NCBI GenBank assembly: GCA_000753455.2
Contig: LM994669.1
Location: forward strand, 474-64,473
Length of the DNA: 64,000 nt
Direction of reading: 5' to 3'
Origin: Clostridium jeddahitimonense
GTDB lineage: Bacteria; Bacillota; Clostridia; Clostridiales; Clostridiaceae
The notes below the pieces were generated by a model. The model ran no database searches and was not told where the DNA came from. It saw only the letters and a list, made by a program, of their open reading frames with translations. The position numbers and the translations under genes are program-made. Below, one piece after another: positions 9,319-21,222 of this stretch; within the stretch, counting starts at the first letter, position 1, and the number at the start of each line of letters is the position of its first letter.

Positions 9319-9349
9319 AGAGTAAGGTTTTATGCCTTGCTCTTTTTTT
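9319..9349 (+). terminator. Terminator after glcK
   Basis: AGAGTAAGG and CCTTGCTCT pair (one G-T) around a 7-nt loop and are followed by seven T residues. The remaining 9350-9511 holds nothing I recognise besides AT-rich sequence leading to addB. Confidence 0.85.
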
Positions 9350-9511
9350 ATAGTATTTGGTAAAATTATTGATTAGGTAAGCTTAATTATTAAAGAGATA
9401 TACTTTAGTCTATTAAAAGCTTATAGTAAAATGAATGTAAGTACGCTGTATAAGAGATAAAAACAAGAGATTTAGGGAAGTATTAAAATATAAAGTCCAA
9501 AGGAGTTATTT

Positions 9512-12500
9512 ATGGGTATTAGATTTATATTTGGTAGAGCTGGTACTGGGAAAAGTAAGTTTTGCTTAGATCAAATAAGAAAAAAGATTGATAATGATAA
9601 CAATAATAAATTGATTCTTCTTGTACCAGAACAATACACTTTTCAAAGTGAAAAGAAGTTACTGAGTGAAATAGGTGAGAGAGCGTTACTTAGAGCTGAG
9701 GTTTTAAGCTTTAAGAGAATGGCTAATAGAGTATTTGATGAATGTGGTGGAAGAACAAATAAGATAGTAAGTGATTCGGGAAAAAATATGCTTATTTATA
9801 AGCTTTTAAAAGAGAAAGGTGATGACCTTAAATATTTTAATAGAATAAGTAAGCAACAAGGTTTTGTAAGTACAGTATCAAAAACTATTACAGAGTTTAA
9901 AAAGTACAATATTTCCGAGGAAATCTTACAGGAAAAACAAGAGAATATAGAAGATAAAGATTTAAAAGAAAAAGTAAGCGATTTAGTAGATATTTATACT
10001 AATTTTAATGAGACTTTACATAAAAAGTATATCGATGGAGAAGATGTGCTAACACTTCTTGGTGATAAATTAAAGGAATGTACTCTTTATGATAATGCTG
10101 AAATATGGGTTGATGAATTCACAACATTTACACCACAACAATTAGAAGTAATATTATTGTTAGCCCGAAAGTGTAAGACAGTTAATATAACATTATGTAC
10201 TGATAATCTAGAATTATCTAGTGAGGATGATACTGATATTTTTGATGTTATAAAGAATACTGAAAATAGAATTCTTAAAGGTATGGAAGAAAATAATATA
10301 GCCTATATGGAGCCTATAAATTTAAATAAAAAATATCCTTATAGATTTAAGGATAGTGAAGAATTAAAGCATCTCGAAAGACATTTCTTTTCTTATCCAT
10401 TTAGAACCTTTACAGGTAAGTGTAACGATATAAGAATATATAAAGCTAATAATAACTATAGTGAAGTTGAATATGTAGCTCAAGATATACTTAAGCTTGT
10501 TAGAGATAAGGGATATAGATATAGAGATATAGCTGTTGTTTGTAGAGATATAGATAGTTATGAAAAAATAGGGACAGTTATTTTTAATGAGTATGATATA
10601 CCATTTTTCTTAGATAAGAAGAGGGAGATATTAGATAATCCATTAGTAGTATTAATAATATCAGCCTTAGAGGTCATAATATCAAATTGGTCTTATGAAA
10701 GTGTATTTAAGTATGTTAAGAGTGGTCTTATAAAATTAGATCAATATCTTATTGATAAGTTAGAAAATTATATATTAGCTAATGGGATAAAAGGCTTTAA
10801 GTGGACTAGAGATTTGTATGAATCTAATGAAGAGGAAATGTCTGATGAAGATAAGCAAATGGCTGACATTATGGAGGAAATAAGAGAGCCAATAATGGTT
10901 TTATCCCAAAAAATAAAGAATGATGTTACAGTAAGAAAATATTGTGAAGCAATATATGAGTTTCTATTAGATATTAAAGCTTTAGAAACTATGGAAGAAT
11001 GGCTTGAAAACTTTAATGATATAGGATTACAAGATAAGATAAAAGAATATGAGCAAGTACCATCTATAGTTATGGAGATATTAGACCAAGCTGTTGAAGT
11101 ATTAGGGGATGAAGTAATAGATATTAATACTTTTACACGAATACTTAGAACTGGTTTTGAAGAACAAGAAGTTGGTGTAATTCCAATGGCATTAGACCAG
11201 GTTAATATAGGTGATATAGCAAGAATAAAGGGCAGGGATGTAAAAGCTTTATATATTGTAGGGGTAAATGATGGTGTGCTACCTTCTACAAATAAAGATG
11301 AAGGAATATTATCTGATAGAGATAGAATTGAGCTAAGAGAACTTGGAATAGAACTAGCTTCTGATACAAGAAGTAGGGTTTTTGAAGAACAGTTTATGGT
11401 ATATACAGCATTAACTATAGCTTCAGAGTATTTAATGATAACTTATCCTATGGCTGATTTTGAAGGAAAATCATTAAGACCGTCTATAGTTATTCATAGA
11501 ATAAAGAAAATCTTTAAATCTCTAAAGGAAGAAAGCGAGCTTTATAATGAAGGTTTAAAGAATGATGACTACTATAAGATAACAGCACCTACGCCAACTT
11601 TTAATGAGCTTGTTGGAGCTTTGAGAAGAGAGTGTGAAAAAGAAAAAATTGAAGAGTATTGGTTACAAGCTTATAAGTGGTTTGAAAAGAATAACGATTT
11701 TGCAAAAAGAGCAGATACTATCTTTAAAGGATTAAGATATTCAAATCTAGCAGAAAAGATTCCAAGAGAAAAAATCAAAAAGTTATATAGTAATGACAAT
11801 GGAAGGCTTATATTCAGTGTTTCTAGGTTAGAAAAATATGCTCAATGCCCATTTAGCTATTATGTTCAGTATGGATTAAAGGCTAAGGATAGAAAGGTTT
11901 ATGAGTTTTCTGCACCAGACTTAGGTTCATTTATGCATGAGATTTTAGATCAGTTTACAAATAAGATAAAGAAAGAGCATATGTTATGGTCAGAGTTGTC
12001 TAAAGATAAGTGTAGAGATATAGTAAATGAATTAGTAGATACAAAGCTTAAAAATGAATCAAATTCAATTTTAAATAGTAATAAAAAGTATATGTATTTC
12101 TCAGAAAGATTTAAAAAGACAATAACTAAATCAGTCACTGTTATATCTGAACAAATGAGAAGAGGAGAATTTGAAATATTCAAAAATGAATTTGATTTTG
12201 GAGATTTTAAAGACTCTGATCCTATAGAATTAAAGCTACCATCTAATGAGAGTGTTTATTTAAAAGGTAGAGTAGATAGAATTGATAAGGTAGAGCTTGA
12301 TGGTGAAACTTATATAAGAATTGTTGATTATAAAACTGGTTCAAAGAGTTTTGATTTAAGTGAATTATATTATGGGCTTCAAATACAGCTTTTAGTTTAT
12401 TTAGATGCAATATTGAGAAACTCTAAGAAGATTCTTAGTAAGCAATGTATGCCAGGAGCAATTCTCTATTTTAGGATAGATGACCCTATAATAAAGTCTA

Positions 12501-12937
12501 AAAAATCATTATCAGAAGATGAGATAAAAGATGAAGTTCTTAAGAAGTTAAAGATGAATGGATTAATCCTGAAAGATGCTGATTTAGTTAGAGCTATGGA
12601 TAATACAATGGAGACTTATTCATTAATAATTCCTGCCAAATTTAATAAAGATGGAAGTTTTTCAAATAGTAGTTCCGTAATATCTGAAGAGCAGTTTGAG
12701 ATATTAAGAAAATATGTTAATGATAAAATGGTAGAACTGTGTGAAGATATGTTAAGTGGAGACGTTAAAATAGAGCCTTGTAAATCATCAAAGGTTACAT
12801 ATTGTGACTATTGTGATTATTCATCTATCTGTCAGTTTGATACTTCAATAAAGGATAATAAGTACAGAATAATAGTTAAGAAGAATAAAGAAGAAGTTTG
12901 GGAAGCTATAGAAGAAAAGGTTCAGGAGGAGGAATAG
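9512..12937 (+). CDS. addB: AddB, ATP-dependent helicase-nuclease subunit B
   Basis: 1141 residues, the usual length. The N-terminus has Walker A GRAGTGKS at 8-15. The C-terminal RecB-type nuclease domain has [14 protein letters not shown] near 935-950, inside an iron-sulphur staple formed by Cys779, Cys1098, Cys1101 and Cys1107. AddB works with AddA to resect double-strand breaks and generate 3' ends for RecA, degrading DNA until it meets a Chi site. ATG 9512 follows AAAGGAG at a 6-nt spacing. addA begins 7 nt after its stop, in the standard AddBA order. Confidence 0.96.
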   Translation: MGIRFIFGRAGTGKSKFCLDQIRKKIDNDNNNKLILLVPEQYTFQSEKKLLSEIGERALLRAEVLSFKRMANRVFDECGGRTNKIVSDSGKNMLIYKLLKEKGDDLKYFNRISKQQGFVSTVSKTITEFKKYNISEEILQEKQENIEDKDLKEKVSDLVDIYTNFNETLHKKYIDGEDVLTLLGDKLKECTLYDNAEIWVDEFTTFTPQQLEVILLLARKCKTVNITLCTDNLELSSEDDTDIFDVIKNTENRILKGMEENNIAYMEPINLNKKYPYRFKDSEELKHLERHFFSYPFRTFTGKCNDIRIYKANNNYSEVEYVAQDILKLVRDKGYRYRDIAVVCRDIDSYEKIGTVIFNEYDIPFFLDKKREILDNPLVVLIISALEVIISNWSYESVFKYVKSGLIKLDQYLIDKLENYILANGIKGFKWTRDLYESNEEEMSDEDKQMADIMEEIREPIMVLSQKIKNDVTVRKYCEAIYEFLLDIKALETMEEWLENFNDIGLQDKIKEYEQVPSIVMEILDQAVEVLGDEVIDINTFTRILRTGFEEQEVGVIPMALDQVNIGDIARIKGRDVKALYIVGVNDGVLPSTNKDEGILSDRDRIELRELGIELASDTRSRVFEEQFMVYTALTIASEYLMITYPMADFEGKSLRPSIVIHRIKKIFKSLKEESELYNEGLKNDDYYKITAPTPTFNELVGALRRECEKEKIEEYWLQAYKWFEKNNDFAKRADTIFKGLRYSNLAEKIPREKIKKLYSNDNGRLIFSVSRLEKYAQCPFSYYVQYGLKAKDRKVYEFSAPDLGSFMHEILDQFTNKIKKEHMLWSELSKDKCRDIVNELVDTKLKNESNSILNSNKKYMYFSERFKKTITKSVTVISEQMRRGEFEIFKNEFDFGDFKDSDPIELKLPSNESVYLKGRVDRIDKVELDGETYIRIVDYKTGSKSFDLSELYYGLQIQLLVYLDAILRNSKKILSKQCMPGAILYFRIDDPIIKSKKSLSEDEIKDEVLKKLKMNGLILKDADLVRAMDNTMETYSLIIPAKFNKDGSFSNSSSVISEEQFEILRKYVNDKMVELCEDMLSGDVKIEPCKSSKVTYCDYCDYSSICQFDTSIKDNKYRIIVKKNKEEVWEAIEEKVQEEE

Positions 12938-12944
12938 TAGAGGT

Positions 12945-15900
12945 ATGGGAGAGACTAAATGGACTAAGGAGCAGTCTGAAGCAATATATACAAGAAGATG
13001 TAACTTGTTAGTAGCAGCGGCTGCAGGCTCAGGGAAAACTGCTGTATTAGTAGAAAGAATAATTCAGATAATCACAAATGAAGATAATCCAGTAGATATA
13101 GATAAGTTATTAGTAGTTACATTTACAAGTGCAGCAGCTGCAGAAATGAGAGAGAGAATAGCAAATGCTATATCTAAAAAATTAGAAGATAGACCAGACT
13201 CTAAAAGTCTTCAAAAACAATTAACGCTTCTAAGTAGAGCTAATATTACTACTATGCATTCCTTTTGTTTAGATGTAATTAAAAACTATTTCTATACTAT
13301 AGATTTAGATCCAAGCTTTAGAATTGCAGATGATACAGAATGTACCCTTATGAAAAATGAAATTATTGAAGAACTTTTTGAAGAATTATATGAAAATGAT
13401 GATGATAACTTTAAAACTTTAGTTGAATCATATAGTGGGTCAAGAGATGATGAGAAGTTAAAAGATATGGTTTTAAGATTATATAGTTTTTCTATGAGTG
13501 GACCATGGCCAGAGGTATGGCTTAATGAAAAAGCCGAGGAATTTAATATAAATACAGTTGATGAATTAGATAAAACTGAGTGGATTAATGTATTAAGAAG
13601 CAATTTAGGCGTAGAGTTAAATGGCTTTATAAATATGATGAATAAGGCTATTGAAATAATAAAAGAAACAGATGGCTTAGAGCCATATTTAGAGACATTT
13701 ACAATAGAGCTATCTTATTTAGATAATGCATATGCTTCTTTAAGCGGTGGATTAGAGGAAATGTATAAAGCATTTAAGCTAATAAGCTTTGGTAGAATTC
13801 CAGTAGTAAGAAAGAATAAGGTATCAGATGAAAATGCTCAAGCTACAGTGAAAGGAATAAGAGATTCTATAAAAAAGAAAATTGCAAAGCTTATAGAGGA
13901 TAGCTTTACTTTTACGCCAGAAGAGGCTGTTGAAGGGATAAAGAGAGTTTATCCATGTATGAAAACTTTAGCTAATATCACCTTAGAATTTGGTGATAGG
14001 TTTACGAAAAAGAAGAGGGATAAGAATCTTTTAGACTTTAATGATTTAGAGCATTTATGTTTAAAAATATTAATAACAAAAGATGAGGATGACAATATAG
14101 TTCCTTCACAAGTTGCAGAACATTTTAGAGAATATTTTGATGAGGTTTTAGTAGATGAATATCAAGATTCAAATAATGTTCAGGAAACAATAATAGATTT
14201 GGTTTCTAGAAAAAGCTTAGATCAGCCTAACGTATTTATGGTTGGAGACGTAAAGCAAAGTATATATAGATTTAGGCAAGCTAAGCCAGAGTTATTCTTA
14301 GATAAATACAACAGATATCCTCTTGAAGCTGGTGGAAGAGACAGAAAGATTCAGCTATATAAAAACTTCCGTAGTAGAGAAGAAGTAATTAGCGGCTCAA
14401 ATTATATATTTAAGATGGTTATGTCTACTATAGTTGGTGAACTTGAATATACAGATGAAGAAGCGTTAAATTTAGGTGCTAGCTATAAGGAAAATACTGA
14501 TTCAAATACTGTAGTAGGTGGAGAAATAGAGCTTCATATACTAGATAAATCAGGAATAGCTAAAGTGGAAGAGGTAGATGTAATAGAAGAAAAGGAAGAT
14601 GGCGAAAAATTTGAAGAGGAAGAAGATGTTGATGCTATAGCCTTAGAAGCTAAGATTATAAGTAAAAGAATAAAAAAATTATTTTCTGAGAAGGATGGAA
14701 AGACGTTTAAAGTCTTTGATAAGGATACTAATGAATATAGAAATATAAAATATAAAGATATTGTTATATTACTTAGAGCTACAAAAAATTGGTCAGAGAT
14801 ATTTTTAGAAGAGCTAGGAAATGAAGGCGTGCCAGTATATGCAGATACAGGTAGTGGATATTTTGAGTCTATAGAAATAAGAACAATAATGTCTTTGTTG
14901 AAGATAATAGATAACCCACTTCAAGATGTTCCTATGATAGCAGTGTTAAGATCACCAATAGTAGGCTTCACAGCTGAAGAATTAAGCGATTTAAGGTTAT
15001 TAAATAAAGAGCTATATTTCTATGAGATAATAAAAGAAGTGTCAGAAGGCAATCTAGAAGCTAGTGAAGAGCTAAAGGAAAAATGTATATCTATTATAGA
15101 TAACATAAATATATGGAGGGAAAAATCAGTATATACTCCAATTGATGAATTTATATGGTATTTATACATGGATACAGCCTACTTTGGATATGTTGGAGCA
15201 ATGCCTAATGGTAAGTTAAGACAGGCAAACTTAAAGATTTTATTCCAAAGAGCTAAACAGTTTGAAAGCACAAGCTTTAAAGGATTATTTAACTTTATAA
15301 ACTTTATAAATAAGCTTAGGAAATCCTCAGGAGATATGGGGAGTGCAAAGGTTCTTGGAGAAAATGAAGATGTAGTTAGAATTATGAGTATTCATAAAAG
15401 TAAAGGTCTTGAGTTCCCAGTAGTATTTTGTGCAGGTACAGGAAAGCAATTTAATTTAATGGATTTAAACTCATCTATACTTTATCATGAAGAGCTAGGC
15501 TTTGGACCGGATTATGTAGATTTAGAAAAGAGAAATGCTTATACTACATTAGCAAAGGAAGCTATAAAAAAGAGAATTAGACTTGAAACATTATCTGAAG
15601 AAATGAGAATTCTTTATGTAGCATTTACTAGAGCTAAGGAAAAATTAATAATAACAGGAGCTACTAGAGATTTAGAAAAAGCTATTAATAACTGGGTTTC
15701 TTCAGCATCTTTAGACGAAAATATAATATTACCTTCAGAAGTATTAAAAGGAAAGTCATATTTAGATTGGATAGCATTAGCTATGTGTAAACATGCTGAT
15801 GGAGAAATATTAAGAGATGTAGCAGGCGTAACAAGAGACCTTATTAAAGTTGACTACTCTAAGTGGAAGATTAAATTTTGGAATAAAGATTTATTAATTA

Positions 15901-16697
15901 CTAGCAAGGAAGTTGAAGTGGTAGAGGAAGAGAATGAAAAAAACTTAATTGAAGAGGCTGAAAATATTAAGTATATAGATAAAGAAATAGAAAGAAGACT
16001 TGGATATAAGTATAAATATAAAGAAGGAGCTATGCTCCCTAGTAATGTTTCTGTATCAGACTTAAAGATGAGCGATTATGAATATGATGGAATAACAACT
16101 TTAGAAATATTTAAAGAAAAGCCTCTAATTAAGCCAAAGTTTTTACAAGAAGAAAAAGGATTAAGTGCTGCTGAAAGAGGAACCATAATGCATTATGTCA
16201 TGCAAAAGTTGAATTTAAGTAGAGTTAATTCTATAAGCGAAATAAAAGCACAAATTGAAGAGATGGTGTTAGATAAATCTCTTACAGAACAAGAAGCATC
16301 AACGATCTGGTTTAAAAAGATATATAAGTTCTATACTAGCGATTTAGGGAAAAGAGTATTAAAAGCCTTTAACAATAACTATTTAGTACGTAGGGAGTTT
16401 CCATTCTTTACAGAGATAAGTAGTTTGCAGCTAGGGGAAAACTTAGAAAAGGAAATTTATGAAGATGAGAAAGTAAGACTTCAAGGTATCATAGATCTTT
16501 TCTTCCAAGAAGGTGAAGAGATAGTTCTTGTAGATTATAAAACTGATTATGTTGAAGAAGGAAATGAAGAAGAAATTATAGATAGATATAGAACTCAGCT
16601 TACTTACTATAAAGAAGCTCTAGAAAAAGTAACAGGGAAAAAAGTTAAAGAAAGTTATCTTTATTTATTCTATATTGATAAAGTGATTGAGATATAG
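12945..16697 (+). CDS. addA: AddA, ATP-dependent helicase-nuclease subunit A
   Basis: 1250 residues, UvrD-type superfamily 1 helicase plus C-terminal nuclease. Walker A is [11 protein letters not shown] at 25-35; the DExx-type motif reads VDEYQDSN near 403, followed by [13 protein letters not shown]. Helicase motif V/VI regions are near [15 protein letters not shown] and [12 protein letters not shown]. The nuclease motif VDYKTDY is near 1197 with [13 protein letters not shown] after it. It is the motor and one nuclease of the AddAB repair complex. The start ATG is 7 nt after addB; the strong AGGAGGAGG lies inside the addB 3' end, about 12 nt upstream, so the two are translationally linked. 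Confidence 0.96.
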   Translation: MGETKWTKEQSEAIYTRRCNLLVAAAAGSGKTAVLVERIIQIITNEDNPVDIDKLLVVTFTSAAAAEMRERIANAISKKLEDRPDSKSLQKQLTLLSRANITTMHSFCLDVIKNYFYTIDLDPSFRIADDTECTLMKNEIIEELFEELYENDDDNFKTLVESYSGSRDDEKLKDMVLRLYSFSMSGPWPEVWLNEKAEEFNINTVDELDKTEWINVLRSNLGVELNGFINMMNKAIEIIKETDGLEPYLETFTIELSYLDNAYASLSGGLEEMYKAFKLISFGRIPVVRKNKVSDENAQATVKGIRDSIKKKIAKLIEDSFTFTPEEAVEGIKRVYPCMKTLANITLEFGDRFTKKKRDKNLLDFNDLEHLCLKILITKDEDDNIVPSQVAEHFREYFDEVLVDEYQDSNNVQETIIDLVSRKSLDQPNVFMVGDVKQSIYRFRQAKPELFLDKYNRYPLEAGGRDRKIQLYKNFRSREEVISGSNYIFKMVMSTIVGELEYTDEEALNLGASYKENTDSNTVVGGEIELHILDKSGIAKVEEVDVIEEKEDGEKFEEEEDVDAIALEAKIISKRIKKLFSEKDGKTFKVFDKDTNEYRNIKYKDIVILLRATKNWSEIFLEELGNEGVPVYADTGSGYFESIEIRTIMSLLKIIDNPLQDVPMIAVLRSPIVGFTAEELSDLRLLNKELYFYEIIKEVSEGNLEASEELKEKCISIIDNINIWREKSVYTPIDEFIWYLYMDTAYFGYVGAMPNGKLRQANLKILFQRAKQFESTSFKGLFNFINFINKLRKSSGDMGSAKVLGENEDVVRIMSIHKSKGLEFPVVFCAGTGKQFNLMDLNSSILYHEELGFGPDYVDLEKRNAYTTLAKEAIKKRIRLETLSEEMRILYVAFTRAKEKLIITGATRDLEKAINNWVSSASLDENIILPSEVLKGKSYLDWIALAMCKHADGEILRDVAGVTRDLIKVDYSKWKIKFWNKDLLITSKEVEVVEEENEKNLIEEAENIKYIDKEIERRLGYKYKYKEGAMLPSNVSVSDLKMSDYEYDGITTLEIFKEKPLIKPKFLQEEKGLSAAERGTIMHYVMQKLNLSRVNSISEIKAQIEEMVLDKSLTEQEASTIWFKKIYKFYTSDLGKRVLKAFNNNYLVRREFPFFTEISSLQLGENLEKEIYEDEKVRLQGIIDLFFQEGEEIVLVDYKTDYVEEGNEEEIIDRYRTQLTYYKEALEKVTGKKVKESYLYLFYIDKVIEI

Positions 16698-16737
16698 TTA
16701 GAGTTTAATAGTAAGATTCATCGGTTATAATGTTAAA

Positions 16738-16778
16738 AAAGCTGAGTAGAATAATAAAGATTCTACTCAGCTTTTATT
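16738..16778 (+). terminator. addBA terminator
   Basis: AAGCTGAGTAGAAT and ATTCTACTCAGCTT form a 14-bp perfect stem with a 7-nt loop and a T-rich tail. Confidence 0.92.
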
Positions 16779-16825
16779 CTTATGGTATAATTTACATATA
16801 ATAACTGGGGTTAGGGGGGATTATC

Positions 16826-17161
16826 ATGAAAATGGAAAAAACTAAACATATTAAACTTTTAATTTATTTAGCTTATTTAGTAGGTATTATAGCTTTTATT
16901 ATTTGTATGATTACTAAAAGTAAACTTTTTTACTCTATTAGCACTTTAAGTATGATTATTATAGTTTGTTTATCTTTTATTTTTGATAAACTTATTTTAA
17001 AAATAAAAGTTTCAAAAATAAAATTAGTTGCTATATTTATCACGATATTATCAGGGGCTCTTCTATTAATTAGTATTAATAATACTAATATTTATATAGA
17101 TAGTAAACTTATTTATATTGAGGCTATAGTTTTACTTACAGGGTTTAATTTAGCTATCTGA
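16826..17161 (+). CDS. Small four-helix membrane protein, unknown function
   Basis: 111 residues, not recognised. Four hydrophobic segments are visible, roughly at 9-29, 33-53, 64-84 and 93-111, with short lysine-rich loops (DKLILKIKVSKIK at 54-66). The protein ends inside the last helix. The start ATG at 16826 follows a strong AGGGGGG 6 nt upstream. A TATAAT at 16786 overlaps the end of the addA terminator region, so it may have its own promoter. An 8-bp inverted repeat (ACTACGTA/TACGTAGT) lies at about 17170-17194, without a T-run. Alone between terminators, with no functional context. Confidence 0.6.
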   Translation: MKMEKTKHIKLLIYLAYLVGIIAFIICMITKSKLFYSISTLSMIIIVCLSFIFDKLILKIKVSKIKLVAIFITILSGALLLISINNTNIYIDSKLIYIEAIVLLTGFNLAI

Positions 17162-17296
17162 AAAGTAAAACTACGTAAAATAATTCTACGTAGTATAACT
17201 ATATATTTACGTTAAAATAGGTATAACTTTAAGATAAATATATAAGTTTTTTAGATGCATTATATTAGTAAAAAGTTAATGTAATGACATGTTATT

Positions 17297-18643
17297 TTAT
17301 AAGGTACTCAAGTAAGCTTTTGCTAAAGTTATAAGTATATCTTTAGAATTTAAAGTTTTATCATCTAAAACTTTTTCTAATAAATAATTTAAAATATCAC
17401 CTAATATTTTTCCAGGCTTTAGGCCTAAATCTTTTATCAAAATTGAACCGTTTATAGCTAGAGCTTTAATAGTTAATGGTTCTTTATTTTCAAGTATTTC
17501 TCTAGTTTTATTTTCTATATAATCCACTTTATTTAAGAAGGGAATAGGATCCCATAAAGAGTTAATATCAGCTCTTTGTAGATTGTATAATGTATAAATA
17601 TTATTAATACCTACTCTGTTAATTAGTCTTTTAATTTCACCATCAGTGGGCATATAATCAGGTCTTAAAACTAAATGATCATAAATTATTGCACATACAT
17701 TATCTATTGTGCCATTATCAAATTTTAATCTGCGTAATATTTCCTTAGTCATAATTGCACTTTCTATGTTATGTCCAGGAAAATAATGATGACCATTTGG
17801 TAATGATGTTAGAGTGTTAAGTTTACCTACATCATGAAATAATGCTGAAAGTCTAAGTTTTAAATCAGATTCAGTATTATCAATTACCTTTAAGGTATGT
17901 TCAAATACGTCTCTATTATGATTGTTGCATAATGGAGTATATTCAACTAAAGAATTTATTTCAGGTAAAATGATTTCTAAAATTCCTGTATCTCTTAAAA
18001 GTATAAGACCTTTTGTTGGATTATTACTTATGAGCATTTTACATAATTCATCTCTAATTCTTTCAATACTTATATTTTTTATTAAAACACAATTAGTTTT
18101 AATTGCATTAAGAGTATTTTCTTCTATGGTAAAATCTAATTGAGCACTAAATCTAATAGCTCTAAGCATTCTAAGGGCATCTTCTTGAAATCTTTTATTT
18201 GGATCTCCAACGGCTTTAATGATTTTATTATTAAGGTCAGTTAAACCATCAAAGTAATCGACTAAACCATCTCTATCATTATAAGCAAAAGCATTTATAG
18301 TAAAATCTCTCCTAGATAAGTCCTCCTTTATATTGGATACAAATGATACAGATTCTGGACGTCTATTATCAAGATAATTTCCTTCAGTTCTATAGGTAGT
18401 TACTTCAAAATTTTCATTTTCGATAAGTACAGTTATAGTTCCATGTTCTATACCTGTAGGAACTGTTTTTGTAAAAAGACTTTGTGTAATATTAGGTTTA
18501 GCTGAAGTAGTAATATCATAGTCTTTAGGAGAAAGTCCTAATATACAATCTCTAACACAGCCACCTACCATATAAGCTTCATAATTATTTTTATAAAATT
18601 TATCTATAATATATTGAACATTTTTAGGTATATTAATATTCAT
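17297..18643 (-). CDS. cca: CCA-adding tRNA nucleotidyltransferase with HD domain
   Basis: 448 residues. The head domain carries MVGGCVRD and the catalytic DYDITTS; RRDFTINAFAY and EDALRMLRAIRFSAQ follow, all class II CCA-enzyme signatures. A C-terminal HD domain has ALFHDVGKLNT near 270. It adds or repairs the 3' CCA of tRNAs; all tRNA genes in this window already encode CCA, so repair is the likely role. ATG 18643 is chosen because AAGGA sits 8 nt before it; the in-frame ATG at 18652 is directly abutted by that Shine-Dalgarno. A 12-bp inverted repeat (TACTTTTATTTT and its complement, 18669-18701) lies upstream. Confidence 0.93.
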   Translation of the reverse strand: MNINIPKNVQYIIDKFYKNNYEAYMVGGCVRDCILGLSPKDYDITTSAKPNITQSLFTKTVPTGIEHGTITVLIENENFEVTTYRTEGNYLDNRRPESVSFVSNIKEDLSRRDFTINAFAYNDRDGLVDYFDGLTDLNNKIIKAVGDPNKRFQEDALRMLRAIRFSAQLDFTIEENTLNAIKTNCVLIKNISIERIRDELCKMLISNNPTKGLILLRDTGILEIILPEINSLVEYTPLCNNHNRDVFEHTLKVIDNTESDLKLRLSALFHDVGKLNTLTSLPNGHHYFPGHNIESAIMTKEILRRLKFDNGTIDNVCAIIYDHLVLRPDYMPTDGEIKRLINRVGINNIYTLYNLQRADINSLWDPIPFLNKVDYIENKTREILENKEPLTIKALAINGSILIKDLGLKPGKILGDILNYLLEKVLDDKTLNSKDILITLAKAYLSTL

Positions 18644-18820
18644 CAAATTCATCCTTACTATTAAAATATACTTTTATTTTAGCACAACAAAAATAAAAGT
18701 ACCTAATAATGAAGTGTTAATCTCATTAGCATTAACATATTTCATTTAATAAATCCTTGATATATAGTAATTTGAAATTAATAATAAATAATTTAGTAGT
18801 ATTTTATATACTATAAATTT

Positions 18821-18870
18821 GAAAAAGTGATTAATATAGAAATACTTTAAATAGTTTCTATATTAATCAC
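18821..18870 (-). terminator. Terminator of the L,D-transpeptidase gene
   Basis: GTGATTAATATAGAAA and TTTCTATATTAATCAC make a perfect 16-bp stem with a 12-nt loop; read on the minus strand it is followed by TTTTTC. It lies 20 nt after the minus-strand stop. Confidence 0.85.
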
Positions 18871-18890
18871 TAATTATTTTTTCTTAATTA

Positions 18891-20084
18891 TTAATTTATT
18901 ATTACCTTTGTATCATCTGGCATGTTATCAAATAACCATTTAGAATCCTCAACAGCTAATCTGATACAACCATGAGATGCTGGTACACCCAAAGTATAGT
19001 CTACTATTGTACTTTGACTTTCATCATAAGGAAGTGAGTGGAACAAATAGTCACCCCAGAATTGAACCCAGTACTTTCCACCTTGTTCATATTGGTCAGA
19101 GTAGAACCAATCACCACGTCCTGTTACTGTATATACCCCCTTAGGAGTTGCTTCACTTTCTATTCCTGTAGAACAATCGAACTCTTTTTCTAAAGTCCAG
19201 TTGTTACTAGAACCTCCATATACATAAGTTTTTTGAGCGTTTAAATTAACATATACAAAATAAGGTGTATTACTCTCAATATTTAATGTATTTATTGTTT
19301 CAGTATTTAGATTTTGTAATAATGAAGTTGATGTAGTCTGAGCATTGTCTATATAGTAATCTGTTGCTAAATATTCATCACGAGCTATTTCTATAGAAGA
19401 TATTTTATTTTCTATATCTTTATCATTAGAGGACAAAACAGATGTATCAGCACTTGATAATAAATCTATAGCTTTTGTATAGTAATCTTCAGAAGCTAAT
19501 TTATCTGCTTCTTCAAATAGAACTTGCTTATAAGAAGATTTACATTTTTCTATATAGTCTTGAGCTGTATTATAGTATTCAAGCTGAGAATAAGGTATTT
19601 TAGAAAACATATTTATAGCTTCAGAAAATTCACCAGCATTATATTTCTCTAATGCTAAATCTAGATAAGATTTATAAAGTGAAGAGTCCTCTGAAATATA
19701 ATTTTGGTCTAAAGTTAAAATTAATTTATCTAAAGACTCGTCAAGAATATCATAACTCTTTATCTCTTTAAATACAGCAACAGCTTGATCTGAAGCAATA
19801 TTATTATTTTTTAATTCGTTACATAATGTAGTTATAATTGAAGTGAAGTATTTGGATACTTCTGTGGTCATTACTTTCTTTTTTAATTTTAAAATAAAGC
19901 TATTATCCGATAAAGTTTCCTTTGCATCATCAAAATTACATTGATTAAATTCAGAATAAAAAGTGTTTAAGGTTTTAGAATAATTATAGTTAATATAATA
20001 ATTCACTGGTAAAGTTAATAAAAATAAGAATACAACAGATATTAATATTTTTAATATAGTAATTCTAGATTTTTTAAAATCCAA
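18891..20084 (-). CDS. L,D-transpeptidase (YkuD domain) with membrane anchor and TPR-like region
   Basis: 397 residues. One membrane helix at about 10-30 anchors it; residues 35-250 are helical, repeat-like (several A-x-x-x-Y/F-x-x-A units such as EKYNAGEFSEAINMF), and residues about 265-397 are the YkuD catalytic domain with HSLPYD and ASHGCIRL, catalytic Cys373. Known enzymes form 3-3 peptidoglycan cross-links or attach proteins to the wall, outside the membrane. The start is TTG at 20084, 8 nt after AGGAGG; no better ATG exists. It stands alone with its own terminator. Confidence 0.88.
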   Translation of the reverse strand: MDFKKSRITILKILISVVFLFLLTLPVNYYINYNYSKTLNTFYSEFNQCNFDDAKETLSDNSFILKLKKKVMTTEVSKYFTSIITTLCNELKNNNIASDQAVAVFKEIKSYDILDESLDKLILTLDQNYISEDSSLYKSYLDLALEKYNAGEFSEAINMFSKIPYSQLEYYNTAQDYIEKCKSSYKQVLFEEADKLASEDYYTKAIDLLSSADTSVLSSNDKDIENKISSIEIARDEYLATDYYIDNAQTTSTSLLQNLNTETINTLNIESNTPYFVYVNLNAQKTYVYGGSSNNWTLEKEFDCSTGIESEATPKGVYTVTGRGDWFYSDQYEQGGKYWVQFWGDYLFHSLPYDESQSTIVDYTLGVPASHGCIRLAVEDSKWLFDNMPDDTKVIIN

Positions 20085-20237
20085 TAATAATCCCTCCTAA
20101 AATGGCTATATAATAATTTTTGACCAATATACAAAAAACTAAACAATTACTTTTAAATTTACAGAAATTATACATATAGCTTATGGAGAATTATGGTATA
20201 CTAAAGAGTGAATAAATTCTTACATTGTGGAGGAAAT

Positions 20238-21020
20238 ATGAAGAAAAAAATAAATATGATAGATAGATTTAAATGGAGTTTAAATCCTAAAAAGTATATA
20301 TACTTAGCAAAAGATAAATTAGGAAAGGCCTTTTTGTATCTTTTTGTTTTAGCTACTATTTTTGGATTGTTTCAAGGAATAACAGTTGTTAGTACAATAG
20401 GGGTCATAGAAGATGTTATTTCAAAAGCATACCAAGATGGAAAGCTAAATTTTGAAATGAAGAATGGATTATTAGATTTTGAAATATCACCATATAAAGA
20501 AGAACAGGGAAGTACTGTATTATTAGTAGATACAGATAAGACTGTAGATGAAATAGATAGTTTAAGAAATATTACAGTACATAAAGATTTATCTACAGTG
20601 ATTTTAAAAGATGGTATTGTAATAAAAAATGGTAGTGAAGAAATTGTTTATAAATATGCTGATTTTGGTCTAGATAAAGTAAATTTCAATAATGAAGTAA
20701 TAGATATATTTATAAAAGAATTGAGTGTAATAAAATACTTTATGATTCCAGTAATAATTATAATTAAGTTTATAGATATGCTTTTCTATTCATTTATGAT
20801 GTCTTTAGCAGGTATGTTAAGTATGCTATTTAATAAGCAAAGATTATCTTATGGAAATATATTTAAACTTGCAATGTATTCAATAACTGCTCCAACATTA
20901 TTAGGATTAATTTTACCTTTAGGAAAATATACTATGTTTATTGGTGGATTGATATTAATCTTTGGAATAAATTTTGTTGTCTATGATGATATTATAAAAG
21001 TAAATAAAGATAATATGTAA
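20238..21020 (+). CDS. DUF1189-family membrane protein
   Basis: 260 residues. It matches the pattern of DUF1189 proteins: a cytoplasmic start with IDRFKWSLNPKKY, a helix at about 33-55, an extracytoplasmic middle of about 110 residues containing ILLVDT-like sequence, then further helices near 170-195 and 210-250. The function is not established; some DUF1189 members affect maltose utilisation regulators or the cell envelope. ATG 20238 is 4 nt after GGAGG. TATACT at 20197-20202 may be its -10 but the -35 is poor. Confidence 0.75.
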   Translation: MKKKINMIDRFKWSLNPKKYIYLAKDKLGKAFLYLFVLATIFGLFQGITVVSTIGVIEDVISKAYQDGKLNFEMKNGLLDFEISPYKEEQGSTVLLVDTDKTVDEIDSLRNITVHKDLSTVILKDGIVIKNGSEEIVYKYADFGLDKVNFNNEVIDIFIKELSVIKYFMIPVIIIIKFIDMLFYSFMMSLAGMLSMLFNKQRLSYGNIFKLAMYSITAPTLLGLILPLGKYTMFIGGLILIFGINFVVYDDIIKVNKDNM

Positions 21021-21023
21021 AAT

Positions 21024-21052
21024 AAAAAATCCAGCATAGTCTGGATTTTTTT
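21024..21052 (+). terminator. Terminator after the DUF1189 gene
   Basis: AAAATCCAG and CTGGATTTT around CATAGT, followed by T residues, starting 4 nt after the stop codon. Confidence 0.9.
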
Positions 21053-21137
21053 ATTTATAAATAAATCTGAAAATTCATAAAAATTACACAATAATGTAAA
21101 AATAATGATTTAATTTAATATAAAGTTTATTTAAAAG

Positions 21138-21166
21138 TTGTACTAAAAAGAAAAATATGGTAAAAT
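21138..21166 (+). promoter_or_regulatory. Promoter of the histidine kinase gene
   Basis: TTGTAC (21138-21143), a 17-bp spacer and TAAAAT (21161-21166), 57 nt before the start codon. Confidence 0.6.
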
Positions 21167-21222
21167 TTAGAATGTAAGATATTTTTTGGGGTATACGATG
21201 GGGTATTACGGTAGGAGGCATA

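Noticed and set aside
17170..17194. ACTACGTA/TACGTAGT repeat after the small membrane-protein gene as a terminator
   Set aside because: The 8-bp stem has a 9-nt loop and no T-tract; it could be a weak convergent terminator but this cannot be supported.
18669..18701. 12-bp inverted repeat upstream of cca as a terminator
   Set aside because: It is AT-only in the stem, has no T-run after it in either direction, and sits in front of a start codon; an operator or chance repeat is as likely.
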